Source: CAMAXB01 sp964476565
Lineage (GTDB): Bacteria > Verrucomicrobiota > Verrucomicrobiia > Opitutales > Opitutaceae
DNA length: 64,000 bases
Assembly (NCBI GenBank): GCA_964476565.1
Contig: CAYZBG010000009.1
Coordinates: forward strand, 1 to 64,000
Direction: 5' to 3'
Shown: positions 1-7,567 of the stretch, in pieces
Layout of the letters: every line of letters begins with the position of its first letter
Position numbering within the stretch: position 1 is the first letter of the stretch
Notes under the pieces: generated by a model
Databases searched by the model: none
Seen by the model: only the letters and a program-made list of their open reading frames with translations
Told to the model about the DNA's origin: nothing
Made by a program: the position numbers and the translations under genes

Positions 1-55
1 GAACCCGCAACCGCCTGTTTACAAAACAGGTGCTCTACCGTTGAGCTACGCCGGC
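1..55 (-). tRNA. tRNA-Thr (TGT), 3' end cut by window edge
   Basis: On the minus strand the sequence starts with acceptor GCCGGCG, then a D-arm GCTC...GAGC, and an anticodon stem CCTGT/ACAGG closing the seven-base loop TTTGTAA, so the anticodon is TGT (threonine). The T-arm begins (GCGGGTTC) but its end and the 3' acceptor strand lie beyond position 1. It sits just upstream, in reading direction, of nothing visible; a tRNA-Lys lies 120 bp before it on the same strand and the two may be cotranscribed. Confidence 0.93.
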
Positions 56-173
56 GAAAAACGCGGCCACGACATCATTCGATTCTGCTTACAGGCGCAA
101 GAATCGAGCGTGAAAAGAGGTGTGATTGAAAGAGCGGACCCGGAGGGGAGGGTGAGCCGGGAAAAGTGAGGGT

Positions 174-248
<75 letters not shown>

Positions 249-793
249 AGCAATCCGAGCGGCGAGAAGCTCAAGAACACGAAGCCCATGTCAACCCCTT
301 TTCTGAAAGGATGTGTCTTTCAATCGCCGTGCGATTTCTCACCCGCTTTTCGCGCTCGATGCTCAGCGCTGGAAGGCGTGACGCAGGCGCCAACCTTGGC
401 CGCGTTCGGGTGTGCTGACGGCAGCGGGGAGGACTTCGTTAGCCAGACGGTCGGAGTGGGTAGCGGGTACTGTACCGGTGTGCCGCTCGGTGCGCGGATC
501 TGAGGCATGACGTTTCTGGTTTTACATGGGTCGGACGCGATCCGGGGGGCATTGGACTGAGGCGCGTGGGTTGCCGGTTGGGTCGAGATCCCTCATCGCG
601 GCGGGAGTTTGGAGCCTTGGGGTCGGCGCTGAGGTGGTTTGTTGGGAGCAGCGTGACCACGAACACGTCCCCTCTCGCCTCTCGCTTGGGCTGGCGGCGT
701 TCGAGGTAGGGCAGCCGTTCAGGTCTTTCGGGATTTGGGCATCTTTCCCCTTGCCAAGCACGGGCATGCTCTCTGTTTTCGACCACTCTCTCC
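249..793. other. Intergenic region without a supported gene
   Basis: This 545-bp stretch separates the minus-strand tRNAs from rpmI. Open frames exist on both strands, but none shows a recognisable domain, a good ribosome site or family resemblance. It must hold promoters for the divergent tRNA and rpmI transcripts. infC, which precedes rpmI in many bacteria, is not here. I see no SRP RNA, tmRNA or RNase P signature. Confidence 0.6.
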
Positions 794-988
794 ATGCAAA
801 AGACCAAAAAGTCTGTAGCCAAGCGCTTCAAGCTGACCTCCAAGGGTAAGCTCGTGCGCCGCACCCCCGGCTTCCGTCACCTGCTGGCCTCGAAGAGCAC
901 GAAGCAAAAGCGTCGTGCGACCAAGGACAAGCTGGTGGCCGAAGGTCATGCGGGCCCGTTGAAGCGGTGCCTGCCGTTCGGTCTCTAA
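794..988 (+). CDS. rpmI: 50S ribosomal protein L35
   Basis: The 64-residue basic protein begins MQKTKKSVAKRFKLTSKGK, the conserved L35 N-terminus (T-K-x-x-A-x-K-R-F-K), and carries the R-R-x-P-G-F-R-H and S-K-x-x-x-x-K-R-R elements of the family. L35 is a small structural protein of the large ribosomal subunit. The length matches the usual 64-66 residues. It is followed 86 bp later by rplT, the universal partner gene. infC is not immediately upstream, so translation initiation factor IF3 must be encoded elsewhere or the operon is shortened. Confidence 0.97.
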   Translation: MQKTKKSVAKRFKLTSKGKLVRRTPGFRHLLASKSTKQKRRATKDKLVAEGHAGPLKRCLPFGL

Positions 989-1017
989 GACCCCAGGGCG
1001 GCGAGAAACCACAACCT

Positions 1018-1054
1018 GCCAGGCGGGTGAATCCTAACGAGACGACCCGCCGGC
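1018..1054 (+). promoter_or_regulatory. Leader hairpin between rpmI and rplT
   Basis: Positions 1018-1028 and 1045-1054 form a ten-pair GC-rich stem (GCC-a-GGCGGGT with ACCCGCCGGC) with a single bulged A at 1021 and a 16-base loop. It ends 20 bases before the rplT start and lacks a T-tract, so it is not an intrinsic terminator. L20 is known to repress its own operon in other bacteria by binding mRNA that mimics 23S rRNA; whether this stem serves that role is inference. Confidence 0.4.
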
Positions 1055-1074
1055 ACTAAACACCACATCACAAC

Positions 1075-1458
1075 ATGCCTCGTGCCACAAACTCCCCCGC
1101 GTCGCGCAAGCGCCGCAAGAAAGTCCTGAAGTACGCGAAGGGCTATTTCGGCAGCAAGTCGAAGCTCTTCCGTTATGCGAAGGAAGCTGTCCAGCATGCC
1201 TGGCAGTACGCCTATCGCGACCGCAAGAAGAAGAAGGGCGAAATTCGCTCGCTCTGGATCGTCCGTCTGAACGCCGCCTGCCGCAACGCCGGCATCAGCT
1301 ACAGCCGGTTCATCGAAGGCCTGAAGGCCGCCCAGATAGACCTCGATCGCAAGATCCTGTCCGATATCGCGATCCGCGATGAGGTCGCCTTTAACGCCCT
1401 GGTCAAACAAGCCCAGGACGCGTTGAAGACCAAGGCCGCCGCCAAGGCGAAGGCCTGA
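1075..1458 (+). CDS. rplT: 50S ribosomal protein L20
   Basis: The 127-residue basic protein has the L20 pattern: P-R-A-T-N-S near the start, R-R-K-K-V-L-K-x-A-K-G-Y-F-G-x-x-S-K-L, then A-x-x-A-x-x-Y-A-Y-x-D-R-K-x-K-K, R-x-L-W-I-x-R-x-N-A-A-x-R, and a C-terminal Y-S-x-F-I-x-G-L-K motif. L20 binds 23S rRNA early in large-subunit assembly and represses its own synthesis in several bacteria. The tail ends in an Ala/Lys-rich extension. It is the last gene before a strong terminator, so the rpmI-rplT unit is separate from pheST. Confidence 0.98.
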   Translation: MPRATNSPASRKRRKKVLKYAKGYFGSKSKLFRYAKEAVQHAWQYAYRDRKKKKGEIRSLWIVRLNAACRNAGISYSRFIEGLKAAQIDLDRKILSDIAIRDEVAFNALVKQAQDALKTKAAAKAKA

Positions 1459-1504
1459 CCGATTCCAACGCGAGCCCGGGTGGCTCGCCTCCTTTGGTCC
1501 CCGG

Positions 1505-1547
1505 AGGACGGGCCTCGTAGCACGAGGTGCCGTCCTTCTTTTTTTCT
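1505..1547 (+). terminator. Intrinsic terminator after rplT
   Basis: GGACGG (1506-1511) pairs with CCGTCC (1530-1535), and an inner CCTCGT/ACGAGG stem closes a three-base AGC loop; a T-rich tract (TTCTTTTTTT) follows directly. It lies 50-90 bases after the rplT stop and about 100 bases before pheS. Confidence 0.9.
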
Positions 1548-1644
1548 GTTTTGCCTCCCTGTCCGGCCCGGTTTGCTGCCGCTTTGTGTGGCGGTCGCCG
1601 ATGCCGCCTGAAACCGGATCCTCTGACGTCGATTCCCCGACCGT

Positions 1645-2688
1645 ATGCACGATCAACTCAATGCCCTGCTCACGCGGGCTGATGCCGAACTCTCCCAACT
1701 CGCGAGCCGTCCCGATTTCGAGGCAGCGAAGGCCCGATTCGTGGGCCCCAATGGTGCGTTCACGGCGCTGATGAAGCAGATGGGCTCCGTGCCCAAGGAG
1801 GAACGGCCGGCGATGGGGAAGCTGATCAACGAGGCCAAGGCCCTCCTGCAGGCGAAGCTCGATGCCGCCTTCGCGCGCATTGAGGCGGGCGAACTGGCCG
1901 CCCGCCTCGGTCCGGCCATCGATCCCACCTTGCCGTCGCCCGATCCCATGCCCGGCACGTCGCATCCCCTGACGTTGGTCCGTGAGGAAATGTGCCGGAT
2001 CCTGCGCAAGGTTGGATTTTCCGTGGTCGAAGGACCCGAGGTGGAGACCGAGTACTACTGTTTCGATGCGCTCAACACGCCGGCCGACCATCCGGCGCGC
2101 GATGCGCAGGACACGTTCTATTTTCCACCGGAAGCCCGGTTCGGCAACGTCACGAAGAAGGTGCCGAACGAAAAGTACCTCCTGCGCACGCACACCTCGT
2201 CGGTGCAGATTCGCACCATGCTCAAGGGTGCTCCGCCGATTCGCATCGTTTCGCCCGGGCGCGTTTATCGCCGGGACACGACTGACGCCACGCACTCGGC
2301 GAACTTTCATCAGCTCGAGTGCCTTTACGTGGACAAGAACGTCACGGTGCGCGACCTCAAGGCGCTGCTCGACTACATCTTTGCCTCGCTCCTGGGCAAG
2401 GACACCAAGACGCGGTTTCGTCCGCACTACTTCGGCTACACGGAGCCCAGCTTTGAAGTCGACCTCAGTGCGCGTCACCTGCCCAAGGTGAACAAGGAGT
2501 GGATCGAGATCGGCGGTTGCGGCATGGTGGACCCGACGGTCTTTGCCGACGTGGGCTACGATCCGGAGATCTGGTCTGGTTACGCCTTCGGCATGGGACT
2601 CGAGCGTCTGGCCATGCTGCTCTACGGCATCGATGACATCCGATACTTCTACCAAAATGACCTTCGTTTCCTGCGGCAGTTCGCGTGA
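1645..2688 (+). CDS. pheS: Phenylalanine-tRNA ligase alpha subunit
   Basis: PheS is the catalytic subunit of the alpha2-beta2 PheRS, charging tRNA-Phe. The 347-residue protein has an N-terminal coiled-coil arm (about 1-95) that binds tRNA, then a class II synthetase core: G-P-E-V-E-x-E-Y-Y near residue 130, motif 2 around R-V-Y-R-R-D-T-T-D-A-T-H-S-x-x-F-H-Q, G-G-C-G-M-V-D-P and motif 3 G-Y-A-F-G-M-G-L-E-R-L-A-M-L. The length is slightly above the E. coli protein. It follows the rplT terminator, so it probably has its own promoter in the roughly 100-bp gap; pheT follows after 125 bp. Confidence 0.98.
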   Translation: MHDQLNALLTRADAELSQLASRPDFEAAKARFVGPNGAFTALMKQMGSVPKEERPAMGKLINEAKALLQAKLDAAFARIEAGELAARLGPAIDPTLPSPDPMPGTSHPLTLVREEMCRILRKVGFSVVEGPEVETEYYCFDALNTPADHPARDAQDTFYFPPEARFGNVTKKVPNEKYLLRTHTSSVQIRTMLKGAPPIRIVSPGRVYRRDTTDATHSANFHQLECLYVDKNVTVRDLKALLDYIFASLLGKDTKTRFRPHYFGYTEPSFEVDLSARHLPKVNKEWIEIGGCGMVDPTVFADVGYDPEIWSGYAFGMGLERLAMLLYGIDDIRYFYQNDLRFLRQFA

Positions 2689-2813
2689 TGCCCGTTGACC
2701 GCGCGCCGCGTGATGCGAACGCGGGCCGGGGCCGGCGGGCATCCTCTGCCGTCCGCCCCGATTGCCCCCGCTGCCCGCCTTTGTCGCTCCTGGTTTGATC
2801 AACCCTTTCTCCC

Positions 2814-5276
2814 GTGAAAATTTCCCGCAACTGGCTCCAGTCCTATGTCGATCTTGCCGGCGTCGCCGATGACGACATCGCCCGCGCTGTCACCTTCCTC
2901 GGTTTCGAGGTTGAACAGATCCTGCGCACCGGTGCGCCGAAGCTTGATCAGGTCTTCGTCGGCGAGGTGCTGACGCGGGACCGGCATCCGAATGCGGACA
3001 AGCTCTCGGTTTGCACGGTCGATGTTGGCCCGCAACACGGGGTGAAGCGCATCGTCTGCGGCGCGCAGAACTACAAGGTGGGCGATCGTGTCCCGGTGGC
3101 GCTGGTCGGCGCCGTGCTGCCCGGTAATTTCGTGATCAAGGAGTCGAAGATCCGGGGCGAGGCGTCGTCCGGCATGATGTGTTCGGCCAAGGAGCTGGGC
3201 GTGTCCGAGGACGCGGCAGGACTCCTGATCCTGGCGGGCCGCCCGGAGCTCGGCGCGCCGATCAACGCCGTGCTGCCTCCGGGCGATGTGGTGTTTGACG
3301 TCGAGATCACGCCGAACCGGCCCGACTGCCAGTGCCATCTCGGCCTCGCCCGCGAACTCGCCGCCTGGTTCCGGAAGTCGCTCGCCTATCCGTCGGTCCG
3401 TTTCACGCCAGCATCGGCTGATCCTCAGGCCCGCCCCGATCTGCTGTCGTCAGTGCGGGTGGAGGCGCCGGCGGATTGCCCGTTGTACACGGCTACCGTG
3501 GTTGCGGGGATCAAGATCGGGCCCAGCCCGGATTGGATGCAGCAACGCCTGAGTGCGGCCGGCCTGCGCCCGATCAACAACGTGGTCGATATCGGCAATT
3601 ACGTGATGCTGGAGTACGGGCAACCGGTCCATGCGTTCGACGCACGCAAGCTCGGTGGGGCGCAGATCGTGGTGCGCCGGGCCGCCGACGGTGAACGGAT
3701 CGTGACGCTTGACGGCAAGGAGCGCACCTTGACCGCCGACATGCTGGTCATTGCCGATGCGGGCAAGCCGGTGGTGATTGCCGGCATCATGGGCGGTCAG
3801 GATTCCGGGGTGAGTCCGGACACGACCGACCTGGTGCTCGAGGTGGCGTACTTCACCCGGGGCACGGTGCGTGCGACGTCCCGTCGCCTCGGGCTTTCCT
3901 CCGATTCCTCGTATCGGTACGAGCGCGGGGTGGACGTGCACGGGCTCGACGAGGCCATGCACCGCTGTCTCGACCTGCTGCTTGAGCACGCGGGCGGCAG
4001 GGTGGTCGGCCCCACCTTCCGGGTCGGGGGCGACGTGCCGTGGCAGCGCGAGATCACAATCACGCCGGCCTTCGTCAACGAGAAGCTCGGCTTTGAGATT
4101 CCCGCCGACGACATGAAGGCGGCCTTGGAGGCGCTCGAACTCACGATTGTGCGGGAAGAGCCGACGTTGGAGCGGGGTCCGGCCTGGACGGTGTCGGTGC
4201 CGAGCTGGCGCGACGACCTCGACCGTCCGATCGATCTGGTCGAGGAGATTCTGCGTCTTTACGGCACGGAGAAGATTCCCGCGGCGGTCGTCCAGTCCCC
4301 CGGCCTGGTCGGCGATGACGATCCGATCGTGCGCTTCAACCGGCGCGTTGGCGAGCTGATGACCGGACGGCAGTTCAACGAGTGCGTCAACTACACCCTC
4401 CGTTCGCAGAAGGAGCTTGCCGCCTGGAGTGCGCCGGAGGCGCTGGCCGCTCTGGCGCTGGCCAACCCGTTTGTCGAAGACCAGTCCCACCTGCGTCCCA
4501 CGTTGATCACCGGTCTGCTTGAGTCGCTGCGTCTCAATCATGCCCGCGGGGTCGACGCCGCGCGGCTCTTCGAGACCGGGCGCGTATTTCTGCTGCGCAA
4601 GGGCGAACCCTGCGAGTGCGTGGCGGCGGGCTTGGTTGTGACCGACGACACCGGCGCCCGGGGCTGGAAGGCGCGCGAGCCGTCCGATTTCTACACCGTC
4701 AAGCGACACCTGGAAGTCGTGGCGGCCGCAGCGGGCGTCGACCTCGCACGTCAGCCGCTCACGCCCATCTCCACCCCGGGTCTGGGCTGGCAGGCGGGAC
4801 ATGCCGCCGCGGCAGGCGAGATCGAGCACGGATGGACGGCCCGCTTCGGGCTGCTCGATCTGGCCGTGCTCAAGGCGCTCGGCCTGGAGGGGCGGGTGTA
4901 TGCCGGCTTCTTTGCGATCCTGCCGGAGAAACTCACTGGTGACGCGTCGCGTCGCCGCTTCCAGCCGTTCAGCCTCTTTCCTGCGGCCCTGCGCGACCTT
5001 GCGCTCGTTGTGCCGGCATCAGCCACGGCGGCCGAGGTGCAAAAGCAGCTCGCCAAGGTTGCCCGGGCTGCGACGGGCAATGCGTTCGCCCTCGAGCAGG
5101 TGACAGTCTTTGACGTTTACCAGGGCAAGGGTTTGCCGGAGGGCACGAAGAGCCTCGCGTTCAACCTCGTGTTCCGTTCTGCCGAACGCACGCTCACGGA
5201 CGACGAGGTGAACGCCGTGTTCACCCGTATTCAGGACGACCTGGTCAAGGCCACGCCCTATCAGGTTCGAAAGTAA
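2814..5276 (+). CDS. pheT: Phenylalanine-tRNA ligase beta subunit
   Basis: PheT is the large non-catalytic subunit of PheRS, carrying editing and tRNA-binding domains. The 820-residue protein begins at a GTG (M-K-I-S-R-N-W-L is the family start) and shows in order an EMAP/tRNA-binding domain (about 40-150, with P-N-A-D-K-L), the B3/B4 editing domain with N-N-V-V-D-I-x-N-Y-V-M-L-E, the B5 domain, the synthetase-like core with F-E-T-G-R-V-F, and a C-terminal FDX-ACB anticodon domain (about 725-820). No clear Shine-Dalgarno site precedes the GTG. It is paired with pheS as in most bacteria. Confidence 0.98.
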   Translation: MKISRNWLQSYVDLAGVADDDIARAVTFLGFEVEQILRTGAPKLDQVFVGEVLTRDRHPNADKLSVCTVDVGPQHGVKRIVCGAQNYKVGDRVPVALVGAVLPGNFVIKESKIRGEASSGMMCSAKELGVSEDAAGLLILAGRPELGAPINAVLPPGDVVFDVEITPNRPDCQCHLGLARELAAWFRKSLAYPSVRFTPASADPQARPDLLSSVRVEAPADCPLYTATVVAGIKIGPSPDWMQQRLSAAGLRPINNVVDIGNYVMLEYGQPVHAFDARKLGGAQIVVRRAADGERIVTLDGKERTLTADMLVIADAGKPVVIAGIMGGQDSGVSPDTTDLVLEVAYFTRGTVRATSRRLGLSSDSSYRYERGVDVHGLDEAMHRCLDLLLEHAGGRVVGPTFRVGGDVPWQREITITPAFVNEKLGFEIPADDMKAALEALELTIVREEPTLERGPAWTVSVPSWRDDLDRPIDLVEEILRLYGTEKIPAAVVQSPGLVGDDDPIVRFNRRVGELMTGRQFNECVNYTLRSQKELAAWSAPEALAALALANPFVEDQSHLRPTLITGLLESLRLNHARGVDAARLFETGRVFLLRKGEPCECVAAGLVVTDDTGARGWKAREPSDFYTVKRHLEVVAAAAGVDLARQPLTPISTPGLGWQAGHAAAAGEIEHGWTARFGLLDLAVLKALGLEGRVYAGFFAILPEKLTGDASRRRFQPFSLFPAALRDLALVVPASATAAEVQKQLAKVARAATGNAFALEQVTVFDVYQGKGLPEGTKSLAFNLVFRSAERTLTDDEVNAVFTRIQDDLVKATPYQVRK

Positions 5277-5300
5277 ACCGCCTCTGCTGCCGCTTCTGCC

Positions 5301-5591
5301 ATGTCCCAGCCCACTGAACTCAACATCGACCACGTTGCCCATCTCGCGCGGCTCGCGCTGACGCCGGAGGAAAAGAGCAAATTCGCGCAGCAACTCGGCG
5401 ACGTGCTGCACCATATTGAGCAGCTCGGGAAAGTGGATGTGTCGGCGGTCGAGCCTACGGCGCACGCGTATCCGGTTTTCAACGTCTGGGCTGACGATGT
5501 GCCGCGCCCCGGGCTCCCCGTGGAGGAGGCCTTGCGCAACGCGCCGGCCCAGCGCGATCACATGGTCGTCGTGCCCAAGGTGGTCGAGTAG
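5301..5591 (+). CDS. gatC: Asp/Glu-tRNA amidotransferase subunit C
   Basis: The 96-residue protein matches GatC: H-V-A-x-L-A-R-L-A-L-T-x-E-E near the start, L-x-x-V-L-x-x-I-E-Q-L, and V-x-P-T-A-H-x-Y-P-V-x-N followed by D-D-V-P-R-P-G-L. GatC clamps GatA and GatB together in the complex that converts Glu-tRNA(Gln) or Asp-tRNA(Asn) to the amidated form. It starts 24 bp after pheT and leads gatA, so translation-factor genes are clustered here in one direction. Confidence 0.97.
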   Translation: MSQPTELNIDHVAHLARLALTPEEKSKFAQQLGDVLHHIEQLGKVDVSAVEPTAHAYPVFNVWADDVPRPGLPVEEALRNAPAQRDHMVVVPKVVE

Positions 5592-5627
5592 GCGGTTGTC
5601 GCGTTCATCATCGCAGCATTCTCTTCA

Positions 5628-7088
5628 ATGTCTTCGCTCACATTTCGCACGCTGGCCGACTTGTCCGACCAGCTTTCCGGCGGGCACCTCTCGTCGGTCG
5701 AGCTCACGCAGGCGGTCATTGCCCGCACCCAGGCGGTCGACGGCCAGGTCAAGGCCTTCAACTCTTTTGACGAGGCCGATGCCTTGGCCCAGGCCGCCGC
5801 ATCGGATGCGCGCCGTGCGTCCGGGCAGGGAAGTGGTCCGCTCGAGGGCATCCCGATTGGATTGAAGGATGTGATCGCCGTCGCGGGCCAGCCGCTCACG
5901 GCTTCGAGCAAGATGTTGGCAAATTTTGTTTCGCCCTACGATGCAACGGTCACGGAACGCCTGAAACAGGCGGGGGCGGTGTGCTGGGGACGTTTGAACC
6001 TCGACGAGTTCGCGATGGGTTCGTCGACGGAAAATTCGGCGTTCCACACCACGCGCAATCCCTACAATCTGGAGTGCGTGCCGGGTGGTTCCTCCGGCGG
6101 CAGCGCCGCGGCCGTGGCGGCGGGTGAGGCGATCGCCAGTCTCGGTTCGGACACGGGCGGCTCGATCCGCCAACCGGCGGCCTTGTGCAACGTGGTCGGC
6201 CTCAAGCCGACCTACGGACTGGTGTCGCGTTATGGCCTGATCGCCTTTGCCTCCTCGCTCGATCAGATCGGCCCGTTCACCCGCACGGTCGAGGACGCGG
6301 CCATCGTCTTGCAGGCCATTGCCGGCCATGACGAGCGTGACTCGACCTCGTTCAAGACGCAGATCCCGGATTACCGCGCCGAACTGAAGCGGCGCAAGGG
6401 CCCATGGCGGCTGGGCATACCGAAGGAGTACTTTGGCGAAGGACTCGATCCGGAAGTCGCCGCCGCGGTGCAGCAGGCGATCGCGTACTACCGTTCGCTG
6501 GGGTGCGAGATCAAGGAGGTCTCCCTGCCGCACACGGAGTACGGCGTGGGCGTGTACTACATCATCGCCACCGCCGAATGCTCGTCGAATCTCGCGCGCT
6601 ACGACGGGGTCCGCTACGGTCACCGCTCGAAAGACGCGAAGGACATCACCGAGCTGTACTTCAAGTCGCGTGCGGAGGGCTTCGGTCCCGAGGTGAAGCG
6701 CCGCATCATTCTCGGCACCTATGTGCTCTCCAGCGGTTACTATGATGCGTACTACCTGCGGGCGCAGAAGGTCCGGACGCTGATTCGCAACGATTTCCTC
6801 GAAGCCTACAAGTCGGTGGATGCGATCCTGACCCCGACCTCGCCGACGCCCGCGTTCAAGCGTGGGGCGAAGGCCGACCCGCTCGCGATGTACCTGTGCG
6901 ACGTCTACACCATCGGGGTGAACCTGGCCGGCCTGCCCGGCATCAGCATCCCGTGCGGTTTCTCGTCGTCGGGCCTGCCGATCGGCCTACAGGTCATCGG
7001 CCAGCCCTTTGGCGAAGCCGAGTTGCTCGCCATCGCCCACGCCTACGACTCGGCCCACGATTGGGCCAAACGCCCGCCGGTGGTTTGA
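5628..7088 (+). CDS. gatA: Asp/Glu-tRNA amidotransferase subunit A
   Basis: GatA is the glutaminase subunit of GatCAB and releases ammonia from glutamine. The 486-residue protein is an amidase-signature enzyme with the Ser-cisSer-Lys triad visible: Lys in G-I-P-I-G-L-K-D-V (about residue 82), the cis-Ser in G-G-S-S-G-G-S-A-A-A, and the nucleophile in G-S-D-T-G-G-S-I-R-Q-P-A. Length is normal. Its stop lies only seven bases from the first inverted repeat of the inserted unit at 7096, which splits it from gatB. Confidence 0.98.
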   Translation: MSSLTFRTLADLSDQLSGGHLSSVELTQAVIARTQAVDGQVKAFNSFDEADALAQAAASDARRASGQGSGPLEGIPIGLKDVIAVAGQPLTASSKMLANFVSPYDATVTERLKQAGAVCWGRLNLDEFAMGSSTENSAFHTTRNPYNLECVPGGSSGGSAAAVAAGEAIASLGSDTGGSIRQPAALCNVVGLKPTYGLVSRYGLIAFASSLDQIGPFTRTVEDAAIVLQAIAGHDERDSTSFKTQIPDYRAELKRRKGPWRLGIPKEYFGEGLDPEVAAAVQQAIAYYRSLGCEIKEVSLPHTEYGVGVYYIIATAECSSNLARYDGVRYGHRSKDAKDITELYFKSRAEGFGPEVKRRIILGTYVLSSGYYDAYYLRAQKVRTLIRNDFLEAYKSVDAILTPTSPTPAFKRGAKADPLAMYLCDVYTIGVNLAGLPGISIPCGFSSSGLPIGLQVIGQPFGEAELLAIAHAYDSAHDWAKRPPVV

Positions 7089-7095
7089 GGGGGCA

Positions 7096-7136
7096 GTTAC
7101 ACAGAGGGCACGAGAGGCGGCACAGAGATCACCGAG
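7096..7136 (+). repeat. Left inverted repeat of GxxExxY unit
   Basis: This arm starts GTTACACAGAGGGCACGAGA and is the reverse complement of 7507-7547 except at two positions. It is rich in CACAGAG words. Similar CACAGAGG-type words recur near GxxExxY genes in other genomes, from memory. The ATG of the enclosed gene is the next base. Confidence 0.85.
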
Positions 7137-7514
7137 ATGAACAGCGACATCAATCAACTCACCGAGCGAATCATTGGAGCGGCGATCGAGGTTCACCGGG
7201 AACTTGGTCCGGGATTGCTGGAATCTGCGTATCAGCGGGCCTTGGCCCACGAACTCAGATTGCGAGGCATCAATTTTGAAGAACAGCAGCTGTGTGCGAT
7301 CCGCTACAAGGATCTATTGATCGAAGATGCCTACCGGCTCGATTTCATGGTCGAGGGGCTCGTGGTCGTTGAACTTAAAACGGTTGAGTCCCTGTCGGAC
7401 TCCCACGAGGCCCAAGTGCTGACCTACCTTAAGTTCACGGGATGCCATCTCGGTCTACTCCTCAACTTTCATTCCACAACCCTCATCAAGGGCCTTCGGC
7501 GCCTGGCTCTGTGA
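7137..7514 (+). CDS. GxxExxY protein, PD-(D/E)XK nuclease-like
   Basis: The 125-residue protein shows the family signature G26-L-L-E29-S-A-Y32. It also has the pattern of a PD-(D/E)XK nuclease core: Asp69 in R-L-D-F, Glu79-Leu-Lys81 (ExK), and Gln93-x-x-x-Tyr97 (QxxxY). All expected active-site residues are present, so it is probably intact. The biological role of the family (TIGR04256 / PDDEXK_3) is not established. The gene lies between gatA and gatB on the same strand and has no visible promoter of its own, so it may be read with the gat operon. Its stop codon falls inside the right inverted repeat. The start is placed at the ATG abutting the left repeat. Confidence 0.88.
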   Translation: MNSDINQLTERIIGAAIEVHRELGPGLLESAYQRALAHELRLRGINFEEQQLCAIRYKDLLIEDAYRLDFMVEGLVVVELKTVESLSDSHEAQVLTYLKFTGCHLGLLLNFHSTTLIKGLRRLAL

Positions 7515-7547
7515 CCTCTGTGCCGCCTCTCGTGCCCTCTGTGTAAC
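7507..7547 (-). repeat. Right inverted repeat of GxxExxY unit
   Basis: This arm ends CTCGTGCCCTCTGTGTAAC and mirrors 7096-7136 at 39 of 41 positions. It overlaps the last codons and the TGA stop (7512-7514) of the GxxExxY gene and ends 20 bases before the gatB ATG. Confidence 0.85.
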
Positions 7548-7567
7548 GTTTTCGTTCCCCGCGCTCC

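Larger units (their letters stand above)
7096..7547 (+). mobile_element. 452-bp GxxExxY unit bounded by inverted repeats
   Basis: A compact unit sits exactly in the gatA-gatB gap: a 41-bp left arm (7096-7136), a 125-codon gene whose ATG follows the arm with no spacer, and a 41-bp right arm (7507-7547) that contains the end of the gene and its stop. The arms are reverse complements at 39 of 41 positions. It starts seven bases after the gatA stop and ends 20 bases before gatB. No target-site duplication is evident. The boundaries are seen directly; mobility is inference from the layout and from the scattered distribution I recall for GxxExxY genes. Confidence 0.55.

Noticed and set aside
439..864. 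Possible gene before rpmI on the minus strand
   Set aside because: Overlaps the rpmI start, lacks a domain, and has a low-complexity Arg/Pro composition.
2687..2743. Long-loop stem between pheS and pheT
   Set aside because: Eight pairs with a 41-base loop and no T-tract; expected by chance in GC-rich DNA.
985..2802. A 605-codon open frame on the minus strand
   Set aside because: It is antisense to rplT and pheS, both certain genes; composition is Arg/His/Gly-rich as in typical shadow frames.
3450..4829. A 459-codon minus-strand frame
   Set aside because: Lies fully inside pheT and shows no domain pattern.
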